From the NCBI GenBank assembly GCA_963724975.1, contig CAVRXB010000010.1:1-64000 (forward strand): a stretch of DNA of 64,000 bases. The letters are read 5' to 3'. How positions within the stretch are numbered: position 1 is the stretch's first letter; the number at the start of each line of letters is the position of its first letter. Source of the stretch: CAIWHR01 sp963724975 (GTDB lineage: Bacteria; Pseudomonadota; Gammaproteobacteria; Burkholderiales; Casimicrobiaceae). The notes under the pieces are model-generated. The model was not told the DNA's origin. It saw only the letters and a program-made list of their open reading frames with translations, and did not search any database. Shown piece after piece: positions 26,327-35,825 of this stretch. Both the position numbers and the translations under genes were made by a program.

Positions 26327-26957
26327 CGGCGGCGTCAACGTAGGCACGCATCCACGCGGCGGTCGTCTCGGCATCGGAGTAGCCTTCCGCGGCCAGCGCC
26401 GATGCGACGCGGGCGCGGTCGTCGGGCGTGCGGTTCTGCGACAGCTTGAACTTGGCGTCGATCCGCTTGATCTTGATACGGAATCCAATGATCGCGTTGA
26501 CCATCGCCTTCATCTGCGCCGGGTTGAGCCCCGGGACCCATGGTGCGTCGCGGCCGGATTCGAAGCGGTGAATCAGCAAGTCGAGAATCGCGCGCGTTTC
26601 GGCGGGCTCGCGCGCGAATTCGAGCGTGCCGTGCGCGTGGACGACAGCATAGTTCCAGGTCGGGACCGCAGCGGCGGGTTCGGCGTACCACGACGGCGAG
26701 ACATACGCATGCGGGCCGTGGAAGATCGCAATCGATTCGGCGCCGGCGGCAGTCTCGACGTGCGGATTCGCGCGTGCGAAATGACCGAGCAAGGTCCCAT
26801 ACGGCTCGCAATCCCCGGCCCAGATGAGCGGAACGTGCGATATATGAGGTTCGCGAGCGGCGGGCGTCACAAGCGTTGCGAACGGGTGATCGTGCAAAAG
26901 GCGCGCGATCGCGACGCGATTTCCGGCGCCGAAATGGCCTGGAACGTAAAGGCTCAC
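26313..26957 (-). CDS. PaiB-family FMN-binding protein
   Basis: 214 residues from GTG 26957 (VSLYVPGHFG), which matches the usual PaiB start; the frame is open further upstream but that part is unlike the family. PaiB proteins have a split-barrel flavin-binding fold and are annotated as negative regulators, though many are probably flavin enzymes. Family blocks include LIWAGDCEPYGTLLGHFARANP and SWYAEPAAAVPTWNY. It sits between hslO and hslR on the same strand. Confidence 0.85.
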   Translation of the reverse strand: MSLYVPGHFGAGNRVAIARLLHDHPFATLVTPAAREPHISHVPLIWAGDCEPYGTLLGHFARANPHVETAAGAESIAIFHGPHAYVSPSWYAEPAAAVPTWNYAVVHAHGTLEFAREPAETRAILDLLIHRFESGRDAPWVPGLNPAQMKAMVNAIIGFRIKIKRIDAKFKLSQNRTPDDRARVASALAAEGYSDAETTAAWMRAYVDAADDKS

Positions 26958-26973
26958 GGCACGCTCGAAGTGC

Positions 26974-27906
26974 TCAATGCCGGACCGGCCCCTGTCGTGC
27001 TGATCGCGGACCGGATGCGGCGCTGTGCGGCTCGGCAAAGAGAGCGCGCGCGTCTTCAGCGACGAATGTGTAGTGGCGATTGCAGAATTCACAGGTGACG
27101 CCGATCAACCCCTGCTCCGTGAGAATGGTTTCGACCTCGACCCGGCCGATCATCCGAAGCGCGTTTGCGACGCGTTCTTCGGAGCAGCTGCACGCAAAGC
27201 GCGCGGGACGCGCCTTGAACAAGCGCACGTCGTCGTGAGGGAAATACGCGTGCAGCAATTCCGGGGCGTCGCGACGGGCGAGGAGGCCGTCCTGCGGCAG
27301 CTCATCGACGCACGCCGCTGCCCGCGACCACGTTCCCTCGTCCGCCTCGGTAGCCCCTGGCAGCCGCTGCAGCAGCAAGCCGCGTACGCGCGACCCCTCC
27401 GTCGCGATCGTCATCCGGCTGTCGATCTGCTCCGACGTGCGGAGATAGTGCTCGATCAAGGTCGCGATCGACTGCGCTTCCAGCGCGACAATGCCCTGAT
27501 AGAGCGGTCCGCCGTCCTTCGGATCGAGGGTGATCGCGAGGCGGCCGTGGGCGGCGCCGCCGGCAAGCTCCGCGAGCGAAGTGAACTCCGGCAACGCGAC
27601 GGCGGACTCCTTCCATTGGGCGGTCGCGCGCAGCGACAGATTGGCGTCGGATTCGACGACGAGCAGGCGGACGGGACCATCACCCTGCAGCTGGACGATC
27701 AGCGCGCCCTTGAATTTGAGCGTGGAGGCGAGCAGCGTCGCGGCGGCAAGAAGCTCGGCCATGACGCGTCGCAGCGCGGGCGGATACGGATGACAGTCGA
27801 GGATCTCCCTGCACGCGCCATCGAGGCTCACCAGCGCACCGCGCACGGCTGCGTGCTCGAAAACGAAACGCGCGAGCGCGTCAGTGAACGGCGGATGGGC
27901 GGCCAT
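26974..27906 (-). CDS. hslO: Redox-regulated chaperone Hsp33
   Basis: 310 residues from ATG 27906. Hsp33 is a cytoplasmic holdase switched on when oxidants form disulfides in its zinc centre. The four zinc cysteines are present as CSC (Cys239, Cys241) and CEFC (Cys272, Cys275) near the carboxy end. It lies 13 bp downstream of the BPH peptidase gene, so the two are probably one transcript. Confidence 0.93.
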   Translation of the reverse strand: MAAHPPFTDALARFVFEHAAVRGALVSLDGACREILDCHPYPPALRRVMAELLAAATLLASTLKFKGALIVQLQGDGPVRLLVVESDANLSLRATAQWKESAVALPEFTSLAELAGGAAHGRLAITLDPKDGGPLYQGIVALEAQSIATLIEHYLRTSEQIDSRMTIATEGSRVRGLLLQRLPGATEADEGTWSRAAACVDELPQDGLLARRDAPELLHAYFPHDDVRLFKARPARFACSCSEERVANALRMIGRVEVETILTEQGLIGVTCEFCNRHYTFVAEDARALFAEPHSAASGPRSARQGPVRH

Positions 27907-27919
27907 CGCGGAGGATTCC

Positions 27920-28489
27920 TCAGTGGTTCGCCGCAAGCGTGTAGATCGTGAGCGGCAAACCCGAGTTCTTGTCGAACATGGCGCCGGCGTCGATGCCAAC
28001 GCGGGCGATCGCTTCCGCCGTGCGAAGTCGGTCGTACTGCGAGTACATCGCGCCCAGCGCGAATTCGCGGCCGGTGCCAGCCGCCCAGAAGCGCGTGTAT
28101 TCGAACACTTCACGCATCGAATAAACGCCGAATATTCCGCCCGGATTGGCGACGAGGGCGGTGATCTGCGTCGATTCGTACGGGTCGTCTTCTTCTTCCT
28201 TCGGGTTGAGGAAGTGCTGCTCCTTCAGGATCGGATGGAGCTTCCTGAAGGTCTCGAAAATGCCGGCCTTGTTCGAAAAATCGAGATCGTTCTGCTTGGC
28301 GAGCAGGCTTTCGAAGACGAGCTGATGTGCGGCGCTGCCGCAAAGCCCGATATACGTGCCCTGGTACTTGATGATCTTGTCAGGCGTGCGGTCGAATTCA
28401 GCGGGCAGCCGGGTGTCGCCGAAGGTCGTCAGCGAATCGGCGGCGATGGCGATTTCGTCGTTCTTGCGAACGGCAACGAGCGTGGTCAT
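27920..28489 (-). CDS. Proteasome-like Ntn-hydrolase (betaproteobacterial proteasome homologue)
   Basis: 189 residues from ATG 28489. After Met removal the chain starts TTLVAVR, giving the catalytic Thr1 of proteasome-type peptidases; Asp17 (AADSLTT) and a Lys in the PDKIIKY region match the rest of the active site. The sequence differs from HslV and there is no HslU ATPase next to it. It fits the BPH family described in betaproteobacteria, which assembles without a known ATPase. Being upstream of hslO suggests a role in protein quality control. Confidence 0.8.
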   Translation of the reverse strand: MTTLVAVRKNDEIAIAADSLTTFGDTRLPAEFDRTPDKIIKYQGTYIGLCGSAAHQLVFESLLAKQNDLDFSNKAGIFETFRKLHPILKEQHFLNPKEEEDDPYESTQITALVANPGGIFGVYSMREVFEYTRFWAAGTGREFALGAMYSQYDRLRTAEAIARVGIDAGAMFDKNSGLPLTIYTLAANH

Positions 28490-28599
28490 GGCATCGGAAT
28501 CCGGGAGGCGTCGGTTACTGTCTGAGCTAACCCGCCGGCCGCCGCCGACCTGCGAGAGCGACAAACCTCGTCCCGGCGGGTCCGGTTGAGCGAGAAATA

Positions 28600-28605
28600 A
28601 TTATA
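28600..28605 (-). promoter_or_regulatory. Candidate -10 box (TATAAT) for the BPH peptidase-hslO operon
   Basis: TATAAT on the minus strand, ~110 bases upstream of the peptidase start and next to the gluQ stop. The upstream side is a GC-rich hairpin (CCGCC/GGCGG) that could end gluQ transcription. No clear -35. Confidence 0.35.
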
Positions 28606-29563
28606 CGCCGCCGGAGGCGGCCGGCCGGAACGCCGGTGGTGCCGGAAGCATCGCCACGGGCGGCAGCCGTGTTGCATTCCATGCCGCAATTGCCCATTGC
28701 CAGAATTCAGCGGTCGTCGCGGGCGCTGCCGAGCCGGACAGCATTGGCTGATCGAGATAGCGATAAGCGGCGATCAGCGCCGGAAGCGGAGTCGCGGGAA
28801 GCGGCGAGGCGTGCGTCTGCTTCGAGAGTTTCGCGCCAGCGCGATCGATCGCGATCGGCACGTGCAGATACGACGGTGTCGTGCGACCGAGGCGTCGCTG
28901 CAACAGAATCTGGCGCGCCGTCGATGCGATGAGGTCGGCGCCGCGCACGATGTCGGTGACCCCTTGCACGTCGTCGTCGACGACTACCGCGAGCTGGTAC
29001 GCGAACAGGCCGTCGGCGCGTTGCACAACGAAGTCGCCGACTTCGCTGGCGAGGTCCTGCGTCTGCGCGCCCTGCAGACGGTCGCGCCAATCGATGCGCA
29101 CCTGCCCGACACGAAGACGCCACGCGTGAGCGGTGCGTGATGCGCGATCTGCGGGGATGCCGCCGCGGCAGGTGCCCGCGTAGATGGGTTCGCCACCCGC
29201 GCCTCGCGGTGCGGTCTCCTGCTCGCGCCGCGTGCACACGCATGGGTAGACGTCGTGGTGTGCGCGCAATTCGGCGAGTGCGGCTTTGTACAGCTCGGCA
29301 CGCTCCGATTGGCGCACTACCGGCCCGTCCCACGCGAAGCCATATCGCTCGAGCGCAGCAAGAATCGCGCGTTCCGCGCCCGGACGTGCGCGCGGGAGGT
29401 CGACGTCCTCGACGCGCACCAGCCACTCGCCGCCGGCCGCACGCGCATCGCAATAACTCGCGACCGCTGCGATCAGCGAGCCGAAATGCAGCGGCCCAGT
29501 GGGGGAAGGAGCGAAGCGGCCGCGGTACGCAACTGCGCGGGGTGCGGCTGACGCCTTGATCAC
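28601..29563 (-). CDS. gluQ: Glutamyl-Q tRNA(Asp) synthetase
   Basis: 320 residues. GluQ attaches glutamate to the queuosine base of tRNA(Asp); it is a shortened GluRS without the anticodon-binding domain. The HIGH-type motif GPLHFGSL lies at residues 23-30 and the KMSKS-type motif is KLSKQT. Zinc-site cysteines are present as CVC and TC. Queuosine for this enzyme is finished by QueG, also in this window. Overlaps the upstream lytic transglycosylase gene by four bases. Confidence 0.92.
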   Translation of the reverse strand: MIKASAAPRAVAYRGRFAPSPTGPLHFGSLIAAVASYCDARAAGGEWLVRVEDVDLPRARPGAERAILAALERYGFAWDGPVVRQSERAELYKAALAELRAHHDVYPCVCTRREQETAPRGAGGEPIYAGTCRGGIPADRASRTAHAWRLRVGQVRIDWRDRLQGAQTQDLASEVGDFVVQRADGLFAYQLAVVVDDDVQGVTDIVRGADLIASTARQILLQRRLGRTTPSYLHVPIAIDRAGAKLSKQTHASPLPATPLPALIAAYRYLDQPMLSGSAAPATTAEFWQWAIAAWNATRLPPVAMLPAPPAFRPAASGGV

Positions 29564-30216
29564 CGCGTGACGGTGAGTGACGCGGGAATGAGCTTCGCCG
29601 GCGCCGGTTCAAATTGCCAGCTGCGATTCACGGCCGTCATGACGCCGGTCGGGTACTCGGGACGGCCGAGGCTGCCGTTGTAACGGCCGAGCGCACGGTA
29701 GACGTCGCCACCCTCGATATCTAGATAGTGCCGCAGGATCACGCAGCCGTAGCGAAGATTCGTGCGGAGGTGGAAGAGATTGTGATTGTCGCCGCTGCCG
29801 ATGAGGCCGGTCCAGAACGGCATCACTTGCATGTAGCCGCGCGCGCCCGCGCTCGAGATTGCGTATTTGCGGAATGCACTTTCGTACTGGATCACCCCAA
29901 GCACGAGCTGCGGATCGAGTCCGGCGCGCGTTGCTTCGTAATGGACCGTGGCGAGAAATTCTTCCCGCGTGCGCCCGTCGGTGACCTTCGCCGCGAGGCG
30001 GCGCGACATCTCATCCATCCACGGCCGAAGCTCGGTGCGGTTGCCGTAGTCGAGCGGAACCGGCTGGTCCGAAATGGCTGCGGACAGCACGGTGACCACG
30101 GACGGCGCGAGCCGCTCCTCGGCCTGCGTGCCGGCGCCGGCGGGCAGCGATAGAAGGGCGAGCGCCACGGTTGCCGCCATGCCGGCAAAGCGCCTCCAAG
30201 TGCCGAAAAACGTCAT
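29560..30216 (-). CDS. Lytic transglycosylase, SLT type
   Basis: 218 residues with a signal peptide (1-28, ending AGAG). It cleaves the glycan strand of peptidoglycan. The catalytic Glu112 sits in QYESAFRKYAIS, followed by SSAGARGYMQVMPFW and the AYNG-like block GRYNGSLG. The gene overlaps proS and gluQ by four bases each (ATGA), so the three are coupled. Confidence 0.9.
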   Translation of the reverse strand: MTFFGTWRRFAGMAATVALALLSLPAGAGTQAEERLAPSVVTVLSAAISDQPVPLDYGNRTELRPWMDEMSRRLAAKVTDGRTREEFLATVHYEATRAGLDPQLVLGVIQYESAFRKYAISSAGARGYMQVMPFWTGLIGSGDNHNLFHLRTNLRYGCVILRHYLDIEGGDVYRALGRYNGSLGRPEYPTGVMTAVNRSWQFEPAPAKLIPASLTVTR

Positions 30217-31952
30217 GCCGAAAGCTTCCTCCGGATGAAGGTTCCGATGTCCGTAACGGGCACCGCTACCGGTGCCGTTCCTGCTGCCGCCTCTCTGCGC
30301 GCCTGGTATTCGACGTTGCCATCCTTCAAGCCGCGGTCGCCGATAGTAATGCGGTGCGGGATGCCGATCAACTCCATGTCTGCAAACATCACGCCAGGAC
30401 GCTCGCCGCGGTCGTCGAGCAGCACCTCCACCCCGGCGGCTTCGAGCTCGTCGTGCAGCCGGTCGGCCAACGCCTTGACACCCTCACTGCGATCGTAGCC
30501 CACGGGCGCGATCGCCACCGCGAACGGCGCCAGCGGGAGGGGCCACACGATCCCCTTGGCATCGTGGTTCTGCTCGATCGCGGCGGCGACGATGCGGGTG
30601 ATGCCGATCCCGTAGCAGCCCATTTCGATCAACCGGCTCTGACCCTGCGCGTCGAGATAGGTTGCATTCATATCGTTCGAATAACGGTCGCCGAGCGCGA
30701 ATACATGCCCGACCTCGATGCCGCGAAGGATTTCGAGCGTCCCCTTGCCATCCGGTGACGGGTCGCCGGCGACGACGTTGCGAATGTCGGCCACCTTGTC
30801 CGGCTCCCGGCAGTCGCGGCCGAAATTGACGCCGGTCAGGTGGAAATCCGGCACGTTCGCGCCGCAGACGAAGTTGGCCATCACGTTGACCGCGCGATCG
30901 ACGATCAGAGTGATCTCCTTCGGGATCCCGACGGGGCCGAGGTAGCCGGGACGGCACCCGGCGACGGCGACGATCTCGGCTTCGCTCGCCCAGCGGAAAG
31001 CCTCGAGGCCGGGGATCTTGCTTGTCTTGATTTCGTTCAACGTATGGTCGCCACGAATGAGCAGCATCCAGATGCGCGCCGGCTGTCCTTCCGTGTCGGT
31101 CGCGAGCATGATGCACTTGACCGTGCGCTTGAGCGGAAGATTGAGCAGCAGCGCCACGTCCTCGCACGTTTCCTTGCCGGGCGTGGGAACTTTCTGCATG
31201 GGCTCCGCGGCGGCAGCGCGCGACGGCGCGGGCGCAACCGCTTCGGCGAGCTCGACGTTCGCGGCGTAATCGGAGGCGGGACACCAGGCTATCGCGTCTT
31301 CGCCCGAATCCGCGAGCACCTGGAACTCGTGCGACGCGCTGCCGCCGATCGGACCGGTGTCGGCGGCAACGGCGCGGAACTTGAGTCCCATCCGAGTGAA
31401 AATGCGCCCGTACGCGTCGTACATCGCTTGATACGACTTGAGCATCGCCGCCGGATCGACATCGAACGAATAGGCATCCTTCATCACGAACTCGCGCGAG
31501 CGCATGACGCCGAAGCGAGGCCGAATCTCGTCGCGGAATTTGGTCTGGATGTGATAGAAATTGACCGGCAGCTGCTTGTAGCTGCGCAAGTCCTTGCGCG
31601 CGATGTCGGTGATGACTTCCTCGGAAGTTGGCTGGAAGACGAAGTCACGCTCGTGCCGGTCCTTGAAGCGCAGCAATTCCGGTCCGTATTTTCCCCACCG
31701 GCCCGTTTCCTGCCACAGCTCGGCAGGCTGCACGACAGGCATAAGCAGTTCGATTGCTCCCGCGCGATTCATTTCCTCGCGCACGATCGCCTCGATTTTG
31801 CGCAGGACGCGCAGACCAAGCGGCAGCCACGTATAGATCCCGGCGGCGAGACGCTTGATCATGCCCGCACGCAGCATCAACCGATGGCTCGCGAGCTCGG
31901 CCTCGGCGGGCGCTTCCTTCAACGTCGCAAGGAAATAGCGGGAGACGCGCAC
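30213..31952 (-). CDS. proS: Prolyl-tRNA synthetase, bacterial type
   Basis: 579 residues from GTG 31952 (MRVSRYFLATLKEAPAEAE), the standard bacterial length. It charges tRNA(Pro). Class II motifs are visible (FRDEIRPRFGVMRSREFVMKD for motif 2; GCYGIGITRIVAA for motif 3), with the editing INS domain between about 225 and 400 and the anticodon-binding domain after 470. First gene of the proS-lytic transglycosylase-gluQ run. Confidence 0.96.
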   Translation of the reverse strand: MRVSRYFLATLKEAPAEAELASHRLMLRAGMIKRLAAGIYTWLPLGLRVLRKIEAIVREEMNRAGAIELLMPVVQPAELWQETGRWGKYGPELLRFKDRHERDFVFQPTSEEVITDIARKDLRSYKQLPVNFYHIQTKFRDEIRPRFGVMRSREFVMKDAYSFDVDPAAMLKSYQAMYDAYGRIFTRMGLKFRAVAADTGPIGGSASHEFQVLADSGEDAIAWCPASDYAANVELAEAVAPAPSRAAAAEPMQKVPTPGKETCEDVALLLNLPLKRTVKCIMLATDTEGQPARIWMLLIRGDHTLNEIKTSKIPGLEAFRWASEAEIVAVAGCRPGYLGPVGIPKEITLIVDRAVNVMANFVCGANVPDFHLTGVNFGRDCREPDKVADIRNVVAGDPSPDGKGTLEILRGIEVGHVFALGDRYSNDMNATYLDAQGQSRLIEMGCYGIGITRIVAAAIEQNHDAKGIVWPLPLAPFAVAIAPVGYDRSEGVKALADRLHDELEAAGVEVLLDDRGERPGVMFADMELIGIPHRITIGDRGLKDGNVEYQARREAAAGTAPVAVPVTDIGTFIRRKLSA

Positions 31953-32004
31953 GGTGCTGTTTTTGTTGAAGAAACAGCGATTGTACGCGAACGGCAGCGG
32001 GGAG

Positions 32005-32352
32005 TCAGCGAGGCGAGGCGATTTCCTCGAATGCCGCGAGCGCGTCTGCGGCGTACATCAGCGATGGCCCGCCGCCCATGTACACCGCAACGCCGAGCGC
32101 TTCCTCGACTTCTGCGCGTGTCGCGCCGAGCCTTGCGAGGGCCTTCACGTGAAACCCGAGGCAGCCATCGCAGTGCGCGGCGACCCCGAGCGCGAGCGCA
32201 ATCAGCTCCTTGGTCTTTTCCGAAAGGACGCCACCGCGCAGCGCCGCCGCAGCCATCGCGTCGAAGCCTTGCATCGTGTCCGGAATGTCGGCGCGCAGCG
32301 CGCGAAGCGGCGGGGCGAGCGACCGGGTGATTTCTCGAAACGACTTCGGCAT
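32005..32352 (-). CDS. AhpD-like carboxymuconolactone decarboxylase family protein
   Basis: 115 residues. The AhpD-type redox motif is present (AAHCDGCLGFHVKALARLG, with Cys-x-x-Cys and the downstream His). Such proteins reduce peroxiredoxin partners or other thiols. It lies three bases after the DUF2892 gene and downstream of the RND efflux genes on the same strand, so it may be induced with them. Confidence 0.85.
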   Translation of the reverse strand: MPKSFREITRSLAPPLRALRADIPDTMQGFDAMAAAALRGGVLSEKTKELIALALGVAAHCDGCLGFHVKALARLGATRAEVEEALGVAVYMGGGPSLMYAADALAAFEEIASPR

Positions 32353-32355
32353 GGA

Positions 32356-32562
32356 TCAGCCCTCGCGCACGCCCAGGCGCTTCAGGACGATCTCGAGCGG
32401 ACAAAAGCGCGTGAACCCGCTTTGCAGCAGATTGGCGCCCACGAAGACGGTCAACCAGAGCCAGTTCGCGCTCACGAAAACAGGGCTTGCGGGAACTCCG
32501 AGCGCCAGCGAGATCAGGACGAACGAGCCGGCGAAGATGCGAATAAGACGATGGGTGTCCAC
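32356..32562 (-). CDS. DUF2892 inner-membrane protein
   Basis: 68 residues from GTG 32562 (VDTHRLIRIFAGSFVLISLALG). Two membrane helices and the CP motif (TRFCPLEIVLKRLG) match the DUF2892 family, often found fused to or next to rhodanese domains in sulfur metabolism. It sits between the RND permease and the AhpD-like gene. Confidence 0.8.
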   Translation of the reverse strand: MDTHRLIRIFAGSFVLISLALGVPASPVFVSANWLWLTVFVGANLLQSGFTRFCPLEIVLKRLGVREG

Positions 32563-32587
32563 GGCGATTCCTTGGGTTGGAGGGGTT

Positions 32588-35500
32588 CTACGCATAGCGC
32601 CGCTGATTCGCGGCGTAGTACAGGAGAGGAATGACGACAAGCGTCAGCAGCGTCGAGATCACGATGCCGAAGATCAGCGCAATCGCGAGGCCGTTGAAGA
32701 TGGGATCGTCGAGGATGAACAACGCACCGAGCGTCGCGGCGGCGCCCGTAAGGGCGATCGGCTTTGCGCGCGCGGCCGCGGCGTCGACGACTGCCTGCGC
32801 GAACGGCACGCCGCGGGCCAGCTGCAGGTTGATGAAGTCGACGAGCAGGATCGAATTGCGCACGATGATGCCGGCAAGCGCGATCATGCCGATCATCGAG
32901 GTCGCGGTGAACGGGGCGCGGAGGAGCGCGTGCCCGGGCATCACGCCGATGATCGTCAGCGGAATCGGCGCCATGATGACGAGCGGCGTCACGTACGAGC
33001 CAAACTCGGCGACGACGAGCAGATAGATCAGCACGAGGCCGACGGCGTACGCCGCGCCCATGTCCCGGAACGTCTCGTAGGTGACCTGCCATTCGCCGTC
33101 CCATTTGAGCGCGTACTCGCGATACGGGTCGGCAGGCTGCGCAATGAAATATTCGCCGAGTCGACCGCCCTCGGCGAGCGACGCACCCGCGAGCGCGCCG
33201 CGTGCGGCGAACATCCCGTACAGCGGGCTGTCGGTCTTGCCGGCGACATCGCCGATGACATAGGACACCGGCAGCAAGTCCTTGTGATGGATCGTGCGGT
33301 CGCGCTCGGCCGTGCGCACCTGCACGACCTCCGACAGCGGTACGAGCGCGCCGCCGCTGCCGCGCACCTTCATCGCCAGCATCCAGTCGAGCTTCGCCTG
33401 CCGCTCGGGCGGCAGCGTGAGCCGCACCGGAACGCCGTACTTCGCCTGCGCGTCGTGCAGCATCGTCACGTCGTCGCCGTCGAGCGCAACGTGCATCGCC
33501 AGGACGATGTCGGAAGACGCGACGCCAAGCGAGGCGGCGCGCGCCTGGTCGATCGCGATGTTTTCCTTTGGCGCGCTTTCCTCGATCGAATCGTCGATGC
33601 CCACAATTTCTGCGTGGCGGCCGAATTCCGCTCGAACGCGCTTTGCCACGGCGTGGCGCCCTGCCTCGTCCGGGCCGTAGATCTCGGCCACGAGCGGCGA
33701 GAGCACCGGGGGTCCCGGAGGCACTTCGACCACCTTCACCCGGGCTCCATGGCTTGCGGCGATGCGTTCGAGGTCGGGACGAAGGAAGGCCGCGATTTCA
33801 TGGCTCTGGCGGTCGCGCCGGTGCTTGTCCACGAGATTGATCTGCAAGTCGCCATTTTCCGGTTCCTGCCGCAGGTTGTACTGCCGCACGAGGCCGTTGA
33901 AGTTGATCGGTGCCGCGGTGCCCGCGTAGGCCTGGTAGTCGGTGACCTCGGGGACGGTCGCGACATAGGCGCCCATCGCGTGCAGCACGGCAGCCGTGTT
34001 CTCGACGGGTGTCCCGGCCGGCATGTCCACGACGACCTGCAGTTCAGACTTGTTGTCGAACGGCAGCATCTTCATGACGACCCATTGGAAAGCGGGGAGC
34101 AGAGCGGACAGGAGGATGGCGACCACGATTCCGATCCAGAGCGCGCGCCGGTTACGCGCTCCGGCGCGCGCCTCGAGGAACGGTTCCAATAGCGTCGAAA
34201 AGGCGCACACGAGACCCTTGTCGAGACGCGAGGCTCCGTGCGCGACGACGGCGCCGCCTCGCGCGAGTCGCAGCGCGAGCCACGGCGTAAACGTGAAGGC
34301 GATGGCGAGCGAGATCAGCATCCCCATGCTCGCGTTGATCGGGATCGGCGCCATGTAGGGGCCCATCAGGCCGCTGACAAACGCCATCGGCAAGAGCGCG
34401 GCAATGACCGTCAGGGTCGCCAGGATTGTCGGGTCCTCCCACTTCGTCGACCGCCGTGGGGATGAGCGCAAGCAGCGGAGCGTCGGGCTCGAGCGCCCGA
34501 TGACGGTGGATGTTCTCGACGACGACGATGGCGTCGTCGACGAGGATGCCGATCGCGAAGATCAGCGCGAACAGCGACACGCGATTCAGCGTGAAGCCCC
34601 ACGCCCAGGACGCGAAAAGCGTCGCCGCGAGCGTCAGGATCACGGCGGCGCCGACGATCACGGCTTCGCGCCGCCCAAGTGTTGCAAACACCAGGGCGAC
34701 GACGGACAACGTCGCGAACACGAGCTTCTGGATCAGCTTTATCGCCTTGTCGTTGGCGGTTGCTCCGTAGTCGCGCGTGACGGTTGCCGCTACGCCGGCG
34801 GGAATCACCGTGTTGCGCAAGTCGTCGATGCGTGCGACCACGCGGCTCGCGACTTCCGCCGCGTTTTCGCCGGGCTTCTTCGTCACCGTCAGGGTCACGG
34901 CGGGAAACTCTCCCTGCGCGTCGACGCCTTTCGTCGTCGCGCCCGGGCCCGTGCCGAACCAGACGTAGCGCTTCGGCGGCGGCGGCCCGTCGACGATGCG
35001 CGCGACGTCGGACAGGTAGATCGGATTCCCGTCGGCCGCGCCCACCACGAGCGACGCAACTTCCGCTGCGCTCGAGAGAAACGCACCGGTCTCGACCAGA
35101 ACCGAGCGATTGTCGGCATCGCGCTTGCCGGAAGTCAGTGCCGTGTTGGCGGCGGTCAGCGCCTGCCGGAGATCCGCGACGGTCAGGCCGAACGAAGAAA
35201 GCTTCTGCGGATCGAGCAGCACGCGCACGACCCGCCCCGGTCCGCCGACGGTCGTCACTTCGCGTGTTCCAGGCACCCGCTTGAGCTCGACTTCGATCGC
35301 ATGCGCAACCTGCTCGAGATCGAATGCGCCGCGCGCTTCGTCAGCGGTCCACAACGTCAGCGTGACGATCCCGACGTCGTCGATCCCTTTGGGCTTGATC
35401 AGAGGCTCGCCGACGTTGAGCGCCCTCGGCAGCCAGTCGCGGTTGGAATTGACCGTATCGTAGAGACGGACCAGCGCCTCGGTGCGCGGAACGCCGACCT

Positions 35501-35822
35501 TGAATTCCGCAGTGATGATCGCAACGCCGGGTCTCGACACGGAATACACATGCTCGAGACCCTGGATCTGCGCGATCACCTGCTCGGCGGGTGTTGCGAC
35601 GAGCGTCTCGACGTCCTTTGCCGACGCCCCTGGAAACGGCACGATCACGTTCGCCATCGTGACATTGATCTGCGGCTCCTCCTCGCGGGGCGTCACCGCG
35701 ATTGCGAATGCGCCGAGCAGCAGCGCGACGAGCGCGATGAGCGGTGTAAGACGCGACTCGAGAAAGTAACGCGCGATGCGCCCGGACATGCCGAGCGGCG
35801 CTTGCGGGGGGGCGGGTGTCAT
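32588..35822 (-). pseudogene. RND efflux permease, frameshifted as given
   Basis: About 1078 codons, the normal RND length, but 3235 bp, so there is one extra base. The break is near 34435-34445 (after TAVDEVG, where DPTILATLTVIAALLPMAFV should follow). The amino half (35822 to ~34445) has PREEEPQINV, the first porter domain and the helix carrying GILVDDAIVVVENI; the carboxy half has the second porter domain and the ending helices. All family landmarks survive, so a sequencing indel in a short run is more likely than gene loss. It pumps solutes out together with the membrane-fusion protein encoded 3 bp upstream. Confidence 0.85.
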
Positions 35823-35825
35823 CGC

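Noticed and set aside
28490..28560. tRNA-like stretch (GCGGGTTAGCTCAG, minus strand) upstream of the BPH peptidase
   Set aside because: No anticodon arm, T-arm or acceptor pairing follows.
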